DNA of 64,000 bases from JAEUPI01 sp963814435 (GCA_963814435.1 CAWFCV010000006.1:248001-312000); one strand, 5' to 3'; positions 55,695 to 64,000 are shown, numbered from the stretch's first letter. Notes: a model not told the origin generated them from the sequence alone. Made by a program: numbers and translations.

Positions 55695-57368
55695 ATGCGT
55701 TTGATGCTTTCCATCGTGACAGCCGCCACAGGCCTGCTGGCGGGATGCTCGAACCCGGGCCCGCTGCGCGCGGGTGATGCCAAGGCCGGATGCGCCACGC
55801 TGGCTGCGGCCATCGATGCCACGAGGATCGGGCTGCCGAACGGTGGCGCGACCGTCGATTCGGCCACGCTGGTGGCGCCCAGCGCGCTGGCAGTCGCCGA
55901 GCGTGGGCCGACGCCGGCCGCGACCATCACGCCCGCTGCACCCGAATACTGCAAGGTGCTCGGGCGCATTGCGCCGGTCGACCCCAAGGCACCACCGATC
56001 CTGTTCCAGGTGAACCTGCCGACGAGCTGGAACGGCCGCTCGGTGCAATACGGCGGTGGCGGCTTCAACGGCGTGCTGATCACCGGCCTCGGCCTGGTGC
56101 CGGCTGCGCCCTATCGACAAGCCGTCGCCGCTGGCGCAGGGCTTCGTCACCGTCGGCACCGATTCGGGCCACCAGAATCAACCGAACCAGCCGCCGCAGA
56201 CGTTCGCGCTCAACGACGAGGCACTGCTCAACTTCGCGCATGCGTCGTACAAGAAGGTGCGCGACGTCTCGGTCGACTTGATGAACGCGCCTATGGCCGC
56301 GGCCCCGAGAAGCTGTATTTCGTCGGCAGCAGCGAAGGCGGCCGCGAGGGCCTGACGATGGCGCAACGCTACCCCGACGCGTTCGACGGCATCTTCAGCC
56401 GCGTACCGGTGATCCACTGGACAGGCCTGCAGCACGCGGGATTGCGCGACGGATTCGCAACGATGGGCGATGGCTGGATCCGGCCGCCGCAGGTGAAGCT
56501 CGTGCACGACGCGGTGCTCGTGGCCTGCGATGCAGCCGATGGACTGGCCGATGGCATCGTCTCCGACCCGGTGGGCTGCCGGCAGCGCTTCGACGTGACC
56601 AGGCTGCAATGCAGCGGGGCCGCGAGCGACGCGTGCCTGAGCGAGCCGCAAGTGCGCGCCGTGCAGGCGCTGCATTCGCCGTTTCGCTTCGACTTCGATC
56701 TGGCCAATGGCCTGCGCGAGTACCCTGGCCGTGGCCCGAGTGGCGAGAACCTGCCGTCCTTCGGCCCCACCGGCGGCTGGACGGCCTGGTGGCTGGGCGC
56801 GGCGCCGCCGGCCATTCCGCCGCAGCCGAACAACAGCATCGCCTGGTTCTACGGCGCCGGCGCGATCCAGTACTTCTACGCGCGCAACCCGACGGCCGAC
56901 CTGCGCAGCTACAAGCCCGCCGACCATGCGGCACGCATCCGCGAGGTCTCGGCGCTGATGGATTCAACCAACCCCGACCTCGTCGGCCTTCCAGGCACGC
57001 GGCGGCAAGCTGCTGATGCTCGAGAACTTGGCCGACTATGCGCAGAGCCCGTATGCCGGCATCGGCTACTACGAGTCGGTGGTGCGGCGCCTGGGCCAGG
57101 CCAACGTCGACCGCTTCCTCCATCTGTACACCGCGCCCGGCGTCGACCATGTCGGCACCGGCGCGCCGGCCAACGTCGACATGCTGGCCGCGCTGGTCGA
57201 CTGGGTCGAGCGCGGCCAGGCGCCGCAGGCGCTCACGCTGGTGGAGCAGGCGCGCCAAGCCGCCGTTCGCGACCTCGCGCGCGCGGCCGCTGTGCCGCTG
57301 GCCGGCCTTGCCGCGCTACAAGGGCGGCGATGCGGCCAGCGCGTGCGAGCTTCGCGTGCGAACGCTGA
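55695..57368 (+). CDS. Tannase/feruloyl esterase family protein, frameshifted
   Basis: Lipoprotein-like or exported start MRLMLSIVTAATGLLAGCSN (lipobox LLAGC), then the tannase-family blocks QVNLPTSWNGRSVQYGGGGF, LYFVGSSEGGREGLTMAQRY (Ser nucleophile), DAFDGIFSRVPVIHWTG and GVDHVGTGAPANVDMLAALV (base His), and a C-terminal RYKGGDAAS and CER. Internal excursions out of frame (about 56118-56290 and near 56990-57010, 57340) are likely errors. Family members hydrolyse galloyl or feruloyl esters. Placed between ligI and ligA, it would supply gallate or protocatechuate. Predicted lipid anchor suggests periplasmic or cell-surface action. Confidence 0.85.
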   Translation: MRLMLSIVTAATGLLAGCSNPGPLRAGDAKAGCATLAAAIDATRIGLPNGGATVDSATLVAPSALAVAERGPTPAATITPAAPEYCKVLGRIAPVDPKAPPILFQVNLPTSWNGRSVQYGGGGFNGVLITGLGLVPAAPYRQAVAAGAGLRHRRHRFGPPESTEPAAADVRAQRRGTAQLRACVVQEGARRLGRLDERAYGRGPEKLYFVGSSEGGREGLTMAQRYPDAFDGIFSRVPVIHWTGLQHAGLRDGFATMGDGWIRPPQVKLVHDAVLVACDAADGLADGIVSDPVGCRQRFDVTRLQCSGAASDACLSEPQVRAVQALHSPFRFDFDLANGLREYPGRGPSGENLPSFGPTGGWTAWWLGAAPPAIPPQPNNSIAWFYGAGAIQYFYARNPTADLRSYKPADHAARIREVSALMDSTNPDLVGLPGTRRQAADARELGRLCAEPVCRHRLLRVGGAAPGPGQRRPLPPSVHRARRRPCRHRRAGQRRHAGRAGRLGRARPGAAGAHAGGAGAPSRRSRPRARGRCAAGRPCRATRAAMRPARASFACER

Positions 57369-57391
57369 ACGACGAGAGGAGCATCGCAGCC

Positions 57392-57835
57392 GTGGCACTG
57401 AGCAAGCCCTACCAGGACGTTCCCGGCACCACCATCTTCGACGCCGAGCAGTCGCGCAAAGGCTACTGGCTGAACCAGTTCTGCATGTCGCTGATGAAGG
57501 CCGAGAACCGCGCGCGCTTCAAGGCCGACGAGCGCGCCTACCTCGACGAGTGGCCGATGACCGAGGAGCAGAAGCAGGCCGTGCTGGCACGCGACCTGAA
57601 CCGCTGCATCGCAGCCGGCGGCAACATCTACTTCCTGGCCAAGATCGGCGCCACCGACGGCAAGAGCTTCCAGCAGATGGCCGGCAGCATGACCGGCATG
57701 ACCGAAGACGAATACCGCGACATGATGATCAACGGCGGGCGCTCGGTCGAGGGCAATCGCCGGGTCGGCGAGGGCGGCGACGCGCAAGCGCACCGTCAGC
57801 CGCAAGGCAAGGCCGGCCGGCCAGCGAAGGGCTGA
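57392..57835 (+). CDS. ligA: Protocatechuate 4,5-dioxygenase, alpha subunit
   Basis: 147-residue protein with GTG start at 57392 after GAGAGGAG. Blocks: KPYQDVPGTTIFDAEQSRKG, YWLNQFCMSLMKAENRARFK, GNIYFLAKIGATDGKSFQQM and AGSMTGMTEDEYRDMMINGG are as in LigA/PmdA. The small subunit caps the active site of the beta subunit. It starts 23 bases after the tannase gene. The C-terminal GKAGRPAKG tail is basic. Confidence 0.93.
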   Translation: MALSKPYQDVPGTTIFDAEQSRKGYWLNQFCMSLMKAENRARFKADERAYLDEWPMTEEQKQAVLARDLNRCIAAGGNIYFLAKIGATDGKSFQQMAGSMTGMTEDEYRDMMINGGRSVEGNRRVGEGGDAQAHRQPQGKAGRPAKG

Positions 57836-57837
57836 CC

Positions 57838-58698
57838 ATGGCGCGCATCACCGCATCGGTCTACACCAGCCATGTGCCCGCGATCGGCGCTGCGCTGGAC
57901 CTGGGCAAGACCCACGAGCCGTACTGGCAGAACGTATTCGCAGGCTACGACTTCAGCAAGCAGTGGATCCAGGATCACCGGCCCGACGTGATCTTCCTCG
58001 TCTACAACGACCACGCCACGTCGTTCAGCCTGGAGATCATCCCGACCTTCGCGATCGGCACCGCCGCCGAGTTCGCGGTGGCCGACGAAGGCTGGGGACC
58101 GCGCCCGGTGCCCAAGGTGATCGGGCATCCCGACCTGGCCTCGCACATCGCACAGAGCGTGATCCAGGACGACTTCGACCTGACCATCGTGAACAAGATG
58201 GACGTCGATCATGGCCTGACCGTGCCGCTGTCGCTGATGTTCGGCCAGCGCGAGCCGCAAGGCGCCTGGCCGTGCCCGGTGATTCCGTTCGCGGTGAACG
58301 TCGTGCAATACCCGGTGCCGTCGGGCCGGCGCTGCTTCGCGCTCGGCCAGGCCATCCGCAAGGCCATCGAGTCCTACGACGAGCCGCTGAACGTGCAGAT
58401 CTGGGGCACCGGCGGCATGAGCCACCAGCTGCAAGGGCCGCGCGCCGGGCTGATCAACAAGGAGTGGGACAACCGCTTCCTCGACCGCCTGATCGCCGAC
58501 CCGGCCGACCTGGCGCAGCTGCCGCACATCGACTACGTGCGCGAGGCCGGCAGCGAAGGCATCGAGCTGGTGATGTGGCTGATCGCCCGCGGCGCGATGG
58601 CCGACGTGGCCGGCGGGCCCAAGCCGCGCGTCGCGCACCGCTTCTATCACGTGCCGGCATCGAACACCGCCGTGGGCCACCTGATTCTGGAGAACTGA
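57838..58698 (+). CDS. ligB: Protocatechuate 4,5-dioxygenase, beta subunit
   Basis: Intact 286-residue catalytic subunit. Fe(II) ligands as expected for LigB: His12 (ASVYTSHVPAIGAAL), His59 (VIFLVYNDHATSFS) and a Glu near 240 (VREAGSEGIELVMW); catalytic His196 in GTGGMSHQLQGPRAG. Extradiol cleavage of protocatechuate between C4 and C5 gives 4-carboxy-2-hydroxymuconate semialdehyde. Some members also accept gallate. ATG 57838 is 2 bases after ligA. Confidence 0.95.
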   Translation: MARITASVYTSHVPAIGAALDLGKTHEPYWQNVFAGYDFSKQWIQDHRPDVIFLVYNDHATSFSLEIIPTFAIGTAAEFAVADEGWGPRPVPKVIGHPDLASHIAQSVIQDDFDLTIVNKMDVDHGLTVPLSLMFGQREPQGAWPCPVIPFAVNVVQYPVPSGRRCFALGQAIRKAIESYDEPLNVQIWGTGGMSHQLQGPRAGLINKEWDNRFLDRLIADPADLAQLPHIDYVREAGSEGIELVMWLIARGAMADVAGGPKPRVAHRFYHVPASNTAVGHLILEN

Positions 58699-58699
58699 C

Positions 58700-59649
58700 A
58701 TGACGATCAACGTAGCCCTCGCCGGCGCCGGCGCCTTCGGCATCAAACACCTCGACGCGATCAAGCAAGATCGACGGCGTCAAGGTGGTCTCGGTGATCA
58801 GCCGCGAGCTCGACAAGACCAAGGCGGTGGCCGAACAGTACGGCATCGAACACGTCACCACCAACCTGGCCGACAGCCTGGCGATCAAGGATGTCGACGC
58901 GGTCATCCTGTGCACGCCGACGCAGATGCACGCCGAGCAGACCATCGCCGTGCCTGAAGGCCGGCAAGCACGTGCAGGTGGAGATCCCGCTGTGCGACGT
59001 GCTGAAGGACGGCCAGGCGGTCGTGGCGTTGGCCAAGAGCGCGGGCAGGGTGGCGATGTGCGGCCACACCCGGCGCTTCAACCCCAGCCACCAGTGGGTG
59101 CGCAAGCGCATCGTCGCCGGCGAGTTCAACATCCAGCAGATGGACGTGCAGACGTATTTCTTCCGCCGCACCAACATGAATGCGCTGGGCCAGGCGCGCA
59201 GCTGGACCGACCATCTTCTCTGGCACCACGCGGCCCACACGGTGGACCTGTTCGCCTACCAGGCGCGCTCGCCGATCGTGAAGGCCAACGCGATCCAGGG
59301 GCCGATCCACCCGACGCTCGGCATCGCGATGGACATGAGCATCCAGCTGAAGACCGCCAGTGGTGCGATCTGCACGCTCTCGTTGAGCTTCAACAACGAG
59401 GGTCCGCTGGGCACCTTCTTCCGCTACATCGGCGACACCGGCACCTACATCGCGCGCTACGACGATCTGTTCAACGGCAAGGACGAGAAGATCGACGTCT
59501 CCAAGGTCGATGTCTCGATGAACGGCATCGAGCTGCAGGACCGAGAGTTCTTTGCCGCGATCCGCGAAGGCAGAGAGCCCAACGCCAGCGTGGCGCAGGT
59601 GCTGCCGTGTTATGAGGTGCTGCACCGGCTGGAGCAACAGCTGGCGTGA
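58700..59649 (+). CDS. ligC: 4-carboxy-2-hydroxymuconate-6-semialdehyde dehydrogenase, frameshifted
   Basis: Gfo/Idh/MocA-type dehydrogenase of about 316 residues, as LigC/PmdC. N-terminus VALAGAGAFGIKHLDAIK, then NLADSLAIKDVDAVILCTPT, GHTRRFNPSHQWVRKRIVAG, FFRRTNMNALGQARSWTDHL and WHHAAHTVDLFAYQARSP. It oxidises the hemiacetal form to 2-pyrone-4,6-dicarboxylate. Indels near 58770 and 58955. Last gene of the operon; a strong terminator hairpin follows at 59736. Confidence 0.92.
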
Positions 59650-59735
59650 AGACCGGCCGCGTCGGCAAGTTCAATGTCGCTGCGACGGCCCGCGTCGCTT
59701 GTCTTGCTGTCGGGCGAACAGCCGCGCCAACGCAA

Positions 59736-59759
59736 AAGGCCCAGCGTCTGCTGGGCCTT
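59736..59759. terminator. Hairpin terminator after ligC
   Basis: Perfect 10-bp stem AAGGCCCAGC (59736-59745) and GCTGGGCCTT (59750-59759) with loop GTCT. A run of A precedes it and GGTTT follows. It may work in both directions, insulating the lig operon from the leftward genes. Confidence 0.88.
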
Positions 59760-59799
59760 GGTTTCGGTTCGCGATCGCCCAGGCGCCCATTCGATGATT

Positions 59800-59827
59800 A
59801 GTTTACATAATATACATTGTCGCGTGT
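59800..59827 (-). other. dif: Candidate dif site (chromosome dimer resolution)
   Basis: On the minus strand the 28 bases from 59827 to 59800 end with CAATGTATATTATGTAAACT. The 6-bp centre TGTATA and the XerD arm TTATGTAAACT match Escherichia coli dif (arm TTATGTTAAAT) closely. The XerC arm ACACGCGACAA is a poorer match. It is an AT-rich island between convergent gene blocks, as expected of dif. Confidence 0.6.
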
Positions 59828-59870
59828 TTAGGCGTTGACCGGCGCCTCGAACAAACACATCTCACCGCGC

Positions 59871-60095
59871 TCAGAACTGCTGCGGATCGGGCTCTTCAGC
59901 GCCTTCGATCGATTCATCGATGGCCCGCTGGCCTTCGCCGTCGCGCTTGGGAATCAGCGGCTTGTCGAGCGGCCGGCAGATTCTGCTGGCCAGCGCGCCC
60001 AGGCGTCCGGATTGCTCGATGGCCTGCAAGACGGCCTCGGGCTGGATCAGCATCGCGAACGGATCGGCGAGTACGGCGTACTGTGAGTTGGTCAT
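59871..60095 (-). CDS. Small conserved-looking hypothetical protein
   Basis: 74 residues starting MTNSQYAVLADPFAMLIQPE. The block EAVLQAIEQSGRLGALASRI and CRPLDKPLIPKRDGEGQRA reads like a short basic protein I recall in several Burkholderiales, of unknown role; no domain is named. Start 60095 has a weak GGAAG site. It follows the dif-like site by 44 bp and is the last leftward gene before it. Confidence 0.65.
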   Translation of the reverse strand: MTNSQYAVLADPFAMLIQPEAVLQAIEQSGRLGALASRICRPLDKPLIPKRDGEGQRAIDESIEGAEEPDPQQF

Positions 60096-60231
60096 GACGC
60101 TTCCGTGATGTGGCTGTTGCGATGGCTCCGACTGTAGAGAGCCTTGCACCAACACGACAGAGCGCCGCGGTGCGATCTTCGTGTCGGAATTCCTCGGACA
60201 ACCCAACACCGCGACCCGGTGTCGCGTGCTG

Positions 60232-60868
60232 TCAACGCTGCATCGAGTCGAGGCGCTGCGCGAGCTTTTCGCGCCCGATCAAACGTGCGAAATCTGCCGC
60301 ATTCAGACCACGCTCATTGCGCACACGGGCATCGGCCCGGTGCGCAAGCAACAGCGTGACCGATTCCTCGGCGCCGTATTGCGCCGCCATCATCAGCGGC
60401 GTGGTGCCATTGGGTGATCGCGCATCGATCGACGCGCCCCGCTGCAACAACAGGCGCACGATACCGGGGTTCGGCCCGGTGGCCGCATAGTGCAGCGGGC
60501 TCCAGCCTTCCTGGTTCACCGCAGCGCCGCGCTCGAGCAGACGCGACACCAAGTCCTCACGACCCTTCAGCGCGGCGAGCATCAGTGCGGTCTCGCCGGC
60601 GCTGTTCTTCGCGTCGGGCTTCAGTTGCGGATGTCGAAGCAGGAGCGTCCACACTTTCACGGAGCCTTCGCGGGCTGCCAGCGCGAGCGCCGGTTGGCCA
60701 GCCTCGTCGGTCGAATTCGGGGTCGAATCCACGTCGCAGGAGATCCTCCACCGGCGCGGCGTTGTCCAGCCGTACGGCTTGGAAGAAATCTTCGTAGCTG
60801 CCAGCAGCTGCAGGAAACACTGCAATGCTGACAATGATGTAGATAACTATCTTAAAGTACTTTGTCAT
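60232..60868 (-). CDS. Ankyrin-repeat protein, exported, one frameshift
   Basis: About 212 residues. The N-terminus MTKYFKIVIYIIVSIAVFPA is a signal peptide, then five or so ankyrin units such as GQPALALAAREGSVKVWTLL, GETALMLAALKGREDLVSRL, GWSPLHYAATGPNPGIVRLL and GTTPLMMAAQYGAEESVTLL. An indel near 60727 precedes the second unit. Ankyrin repeats mediate protein contacts; here probably in the periplasm. The start overlaps the tatD stop as ATGA, a coupling common in Burkholderiales. Confidence 0.88.
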
Positions 60869-61669
60869 GATGTCGGTGCCAACCTGGCAGGCTGCGGCAG
60901 CCCAAACAAGCGCTCGAAATTCCGACTCGTGGCATCGGCCGTCTCCTCGAGGGAGATACCTTTGACCTGCGCCAACTTGACTGCCACGTGCGGCACCCAT
61001 GAGGGTCGATTGACCTTGCCCCGATGCGGCACCGGGGCCAGGTAAGGGCTGTCGGTTTCGATCAGGCAGCGGTCCAGCGGCACGAAGCGCGCCACGTCGC
61101 GCAGCGCCTCGGCATTGCGGAATGTCAGGATGCCGGAGAACGAGATCATGAATCCCATATCCAGCGCGCCGCGGGCCACATCCATCGTCTCGGTGAAGCA
61201 ATGGAACACGCCGCCGACGCGGTCGGCGCCCTCCTCGCCTCAGCACGTCGAGCGTGTCGTCGGAGGCCGCGCGCGTGTGCACGATGAGTGGCTTGCGCAC
61301 CTGCCGCGCGGCGCGGATGTGATGGCGGAAGCGCTCGCGCTGCCATTGCATGTCGTGGTGTGACGCGTGCCGATGCGGTAGTAGTCGAGCCCGGTTTCGC
61401 CGACCGCCACCACGCGCGGCCGCTGGGCCAGATCGATCAGTCGCTCGACGGTCGGCTCCTCGACGCCCTCGCTGTCCGGATGCACGCCCGCGCTGGCCCA
61501 GAAGTTGTCGTACGCGACGGCCAGCGCCTGAACGCTGGCGAACTCCTCCAGCGTGGTGCAGATCACCAGCGCGCGGTCGACGCGCGCGTCGGCCATCTCG
61601 GCGCGAATCGCGTCGATGCGGCCCTGGAAATCTCGGGAAAGCGAGGTGGCAGTGCGAGTCGACGAACAT
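60865..61669 (-). CDS. TatD family metal-dependent hydrolase, frameshifted
   Basis: TIM-barrel nuclease family. MFVDSHCHLAFPRF gives the HxH metal site; further blocks are NFWASAGVHPDSEGVE, RVVAVGETGLDYYRI, KPLIVHTRAASDDTLDVL, MFHCFTETMDVARGALDMGF and CLIETDSPYLAPVPHRGK, with the Asp of ETDSPY as ligand. Indels near 61640, 61365 and 61240. Fourth gene of the tmk-holB-pilZ-tatD block. Confidence 0.88.
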
Positions 61670-61721
61670 GGCGGCGGCAGGTCGCTGCAGACCTGCGAGC
61701 TCAGTGCCCGACCGAGGGCGC

Positions 61722-62105
61722 TCAGATCGTCTGGGTCGGCTTGGCAGACTGTAGCTGCGTGCCGAGCATTTCTTCGATCTTGGCCTTCAGCATGCGGGTC
61801 TTTTCATCGTTGGGGAACCGCACGCCCACGCCCTGGGTACGCCCACCCGACGCATTGGCCGGCGTGATCCAGGCCACCTTGCCGGCCACCGGATAACGCT
61901 GCGGATCGTCGGGCAGCGACAACAACAGGTAGATGTCCTCGCCGATCCTGTACTCGCGTGTCGTCGGCACGAACAGACCGCCATCCATCAGCAGCGGAAT
62001 GTAGGCAGCGTACAGCGCGCCCTTCTCGCGGAAGACGAGCTGGATGACGCTGGGACGCGATACGGGGGATCCCGTGGCGGCGGATCGACCGGAGGCCTCG
62101 CTCAT
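61722..62105 (-). CDS. pilZ: PilZ domain protein
   Basis: Intact 127-residue protein. VSRPSVIQLVFREKGALYAA, YIPLLMDGGLFVPTTREYRI and GKVAWITPANASGGRTQGVG followed by VRFPNDEKTRMLKAKIEEML match the type IV pilus PilZ group, which usually lacks a cyclic-di-GMP RxxxR motif; none is clear here. It is needed for pilus assembly in related bacteria. The start overlaps the holB stop as ATGA. Confidence 0.9.
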   Translation of the reverse strand: MSEASGRSAATGSPVSRPSVIQLVFREKGALYAAYIPLLMDGGLFVPTTREYRIGEDIYLLLSLPDDPQRYPVAGKVAWITPANASGGRTQGVGVRFPNDEKTRMLKAKIEEMLGTQLQSAKPTQTI

Positions 62106-63152
62106 CGGGTTGAGTGTAACGAATGCCCTGTCCGGCCGGCGCGTCGTGCGGGCGCGACGCCGGCCAGCAGCGCGCGCCATTCGTCACGAGCGCACTCCAC
62201 CAGCAATGCGGCATTCCACGGATGATCATCGTGGCGCGCCACGCGCAGCAGTTCCAGCCGCCACGCCTGCAGGCGCGCCAGATCGGCGCGACCGCAGGCA
62301 TGCGGTCCGCGCCGAAGTAACGCGGCGTGGCGCCCACCGGCCTGCGCCATCGCGTCGTGCGCGATCTTGAGCAGCGAGATCGACGACGCGGGCAATCGGG
62401 TTTGCCGTTCAGGGACGCGGCATCGCCGCGCGAAACCCGCATCGGCAATTCCCGCAACGCCTGCGCATCGATCCCTTCGCCGACCAGCGTCAGGGCCTCG
62501 ATCGGGCTGCCGCCAGCCGCTGCCAGCGGCTCGGCCGCCTCGGCCACGCCCTGCTGCTGCAACCACGTCGTCGCAGTCGCAGCATCGGGCACCGGCAATC
62601 GCACGCGCTGCACTCGGCTGCGCAGTGTCGGCAGCAAGCGTTCCGGGTCGGTGCCCGTGAGCACGATGCGCAGACTGCCAGGAGGTTCCTCCAGCGTCTT
62701 CAGCAAGGCGTTGGCGGCGGCGTGGTTGAGCGCGTCGCCCGGATGCAGGACCAGCGCGCGACCCCGCGCACTGCCGCGCGCTGCGCTGCGACCATTCGAT
62801 GGCCTCGCGCACCTGCTCGACCCGGAACTCGCGGCTCGGCTTTCGCGCCGGCGCGTCAGCACAGCGGTCGTCCTCGGTCAGCCACCCGTACGCGCAGCCG
62901 CATCGCGTCGGGCACGACGACCTGGTGATCCGGGTGCGCGCGCTGGCGCGATCGGCGGCAGGCCGGTGCACTGCCCGCATGGCGCCGGATCGGCGTCTCG
63001 CACAGCCAGCCCTGCGTCAACGCCAGCGCCAGTTCGAACTGGCCCACTGCCACGCCGGCATGCAGCAGCAGCGCGTGCGAGTTGGCCAGCCGCTGCGCAT
63101 GGTCCAGCGGCGCGCGCAGCCATGGCAGCTGCAGGCGGCCGTCTTCGCCCAC
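62102..63152 (-). CDS. holB: DNA polymerase III subunit delta', frameshifted
   Basis: Clamp-loader subunit. Blocks in several frames: PWLRAPLDHAQRLANSHALL, LLHAGVAVGQFELALALTQG (degenerate P-loop), a Cys cluster near 62975, REFRVEQVREAIEWSQRSA, ALVLHPGDALNHAAANALLK, TLEEPPGSLRIVLTGTDPER and LLPTLRSRVQRVRLPVPDA. At least four indels (about 62975, 62885, 62790, 62400). The start is uncertain; GTG 63152 is suggested because the tmk stop lies just upstream. Confidence 0.83.
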
Positions 63153-63168
63153 GCCAACCGGCAGCGGC

Positions 63169-63794
63169 TCACCACCAGCCACGTCGACGCACCTCATGCT
63201 CCACCAGCGCCCAGACAGCGTCACGCGCCCCGCTGGCATCGATCCGCGCCATGCGGGCCGGTGATGCGTCGTGCCGAGCGCGGTAGCCGTCCCGCACGCG
63301 GGCGAAGAACTCGCCGTCCATGCGTTCGAGCCGGTCGGGTCGACGCGCTGCGTGCGCGGCGCTCGTGCCGCCACGTCGGCCGGCAGGTCGAACCACAGCG
63401 TGAGGTCGGGCTGCACGGCCCTGCTGCACCCAGGCTTCGAGCTGGCGCAGCACGCGCAGGTCGAACCCGCGCCCGCCGCCCTGGTAGGCAAAGGTGGCGT
63501 CGGTGAAGCGGTCGCAGAGCACCGCTGTCGCCGCGCGCCAGCGCCGGCTCGATGCACTGGCGCAGATGGTCGCGCCGCGCGGCAAACATCAGCAGCGTCT
63601 CGGTCAGCGGGTCCATCGTCGTCGTGCAGCAGCAGCTCGCGCAGCTGTTCCGCCAGCGGCGTGCCGCCGGGCTCGCGCGTGCAGCACCACCTCGTGCCCG
63701 CGCGCGCGCAGCCAGGCTGGCCAGCGACGCTCGATGTGCGTCGATCTTGCCGGCGCCGTCGATGCCTTCGAAGGTGATGAAGCGGCCCGTTCAT
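63169..63794 (-). CDS. tmk: Thymidylate kinase, frameshifted
   Basis: dTMP kinase. Reconstructed parts: RFITFEGIDGAGK (P-loop), WLRARGHEVVLTREPGGTPL, AEQLRELLLHDD, FAARRDHLRQCIEPAL, VLCDRFTDATFAYQGGGRGF and LWFDLPADVAARR. About five indels (63780, 63735, 63675, 63620, 63535 and others). It ends RRRGWW at 63169. Start 63794 overlaps the mltG end as ATGA. Confidence 0.87.
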
Positions 63795-64000
63795 CGACTG
63801 CCGCCTGCCGCTGGTACTGGTTCACCGCGCGATTGTGGTCGGCGAGCGTTTCGCTGAACTCGCTGCTGCCGTCGCCGCGGGCCACGAAGTACAGCGCCTC
63901 GGTCGGGTCCGGGCCTGACCGCCGCGCGCAATGCGCCGCCAGGCCCGGCATCGCGATCGGCGTCGGCGGCAGGCCGGCGCGCAGTGTAGGTGTTGTACGG
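63791..64000 (-). CDS. mltG: Endolytic transglycosylase MltG, C-terminal part, frameshifted
   Basis: Only the C-terminus lies in the window. YNTYT..AGLPPTPIAMPGLA and DPTEALYFVARGDGSSEFSE are the conserved YceG/MltG ending. Frame changes near 63975, 63920 and the end. The gene continues past the right edge. MltG cuts nascent peptidoglycan glycan strands at the inner membrane. Upstream of tmk, as in many proteobacteria. Confidence 0.85.
   Translation of the reverse strand, partial: PYNTYTARRPAADADRDAGPGGALRAAVRPGPDRGAVLRGPRRRQQRVQRNARRPQSRGEPVPAAGGSR

Noticed and set aside
1..64000. CRISPR array, prophage or rRNA operon
   Set aside because: No regularly spaced repeats, phage structural or integrase genes, or rRNA-like sequence were found in the reading.

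Overview
The window is GC-rich DNA (only a few short AT-rich stretches) from a betaproteobacterium, almost certainly order Burkholderiales (Comamonadaceae or the Rubrivivax/Leptothrix group). The evidence is the tmk-holB-pilZ-tatD order, tripartite tricarboxylate (Tct/Bug) transport genes, a protocatechuate 4,5-cleavage (lig/pmd) operon, and GC-rich inverted repeats scattered between genes. No transposase, phage gene, CRISPR array or rRNA was seen. It reads as ordinary chromosome rich in catabolic accessory genes. A dif-like site at 59800-59827 suggests the replication terminus is close.

Layout. 1-5.7 kb: NAD biosynthesis (nadB facing nadC-nadA), bracketed by two related unknown genes. 5.9-7.1 kb: an MFS transporter. 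7.1-23 kb: a catabolic island of unknown substrate. A divergent promoter pair drives, leftward, a Gfo/Idh/MocA dehydrogenase, a DUF993 aldolase-like protein and a TIM-barrel epimerase; rightward, a MetE-like protein, an NAD-epimerase, a GNAT protein, a FAD oxidoreductase and a CoxG-like protein. Then come two NMT1/SsuA-type ABC transporters with a DHDPS-family enzyme and an enolase-superfamily enzyme. 23-28.4 kb: a thioredoxin-like gene, an amino-acid ABC transporter, a DcaP-like porin and marC, bounded by a ~150-bp direct repeat. 28.5-37.2 kb: dihydroxyacetone-kinase-type dhaK/dhaL with a complete CUT1 sugar/polyol ABC transporter and a LacI regulator. 37.2-44 kb: an HTH remnant, a Gfo/Idh/MocA and epimerase pair, an orphan binding protein, an esterase-like hydrolase and a small cytochrome c. 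44.3-50.8 kb: epimerase-tctA-tctB-tctC, a TetR regulator and a ThDP enzyme. 50.9 kb: tRNA-Pro. 51-59.7 kb: LysR regulator and ligJ-ligK-DUF1932-ligI-tannase-ligA-ligB-ligC, then a terminator and dif. 59.9-64 kb: leftward housekeeping block mltG-tmk-holB-pilZ-tatD plus an ankyrin protein.

How the genes work together. The lig operon should convert protocatechuate (and perhaps gallate released by the tannase) through 2-pyrone-4,6-dicarboxylate to pyruvate and oxaloacetate. A recurring operator-like sequence, close to TTAACCNTNTGGTGA, lies at or just downstream of four predicted promoters (two at 10.5 kb, one at 16.9 kb, one at 48.3 kb). That hints that the unknown island and the tct operon share a regulator; the TetR protein beside the last site is the obvious candidate.

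Data quality. Many genes, especially 2.5-4 kb, 7-18 kb, 22-23 kb and 58.7-64 kb, carry single-base indels although the protein continues intact in another frame. The clustering and the intact family motifs point to uncorrected sequencing errors rather than gene decay. Such genes are given their full reconstructed extent with approximate shift positions.
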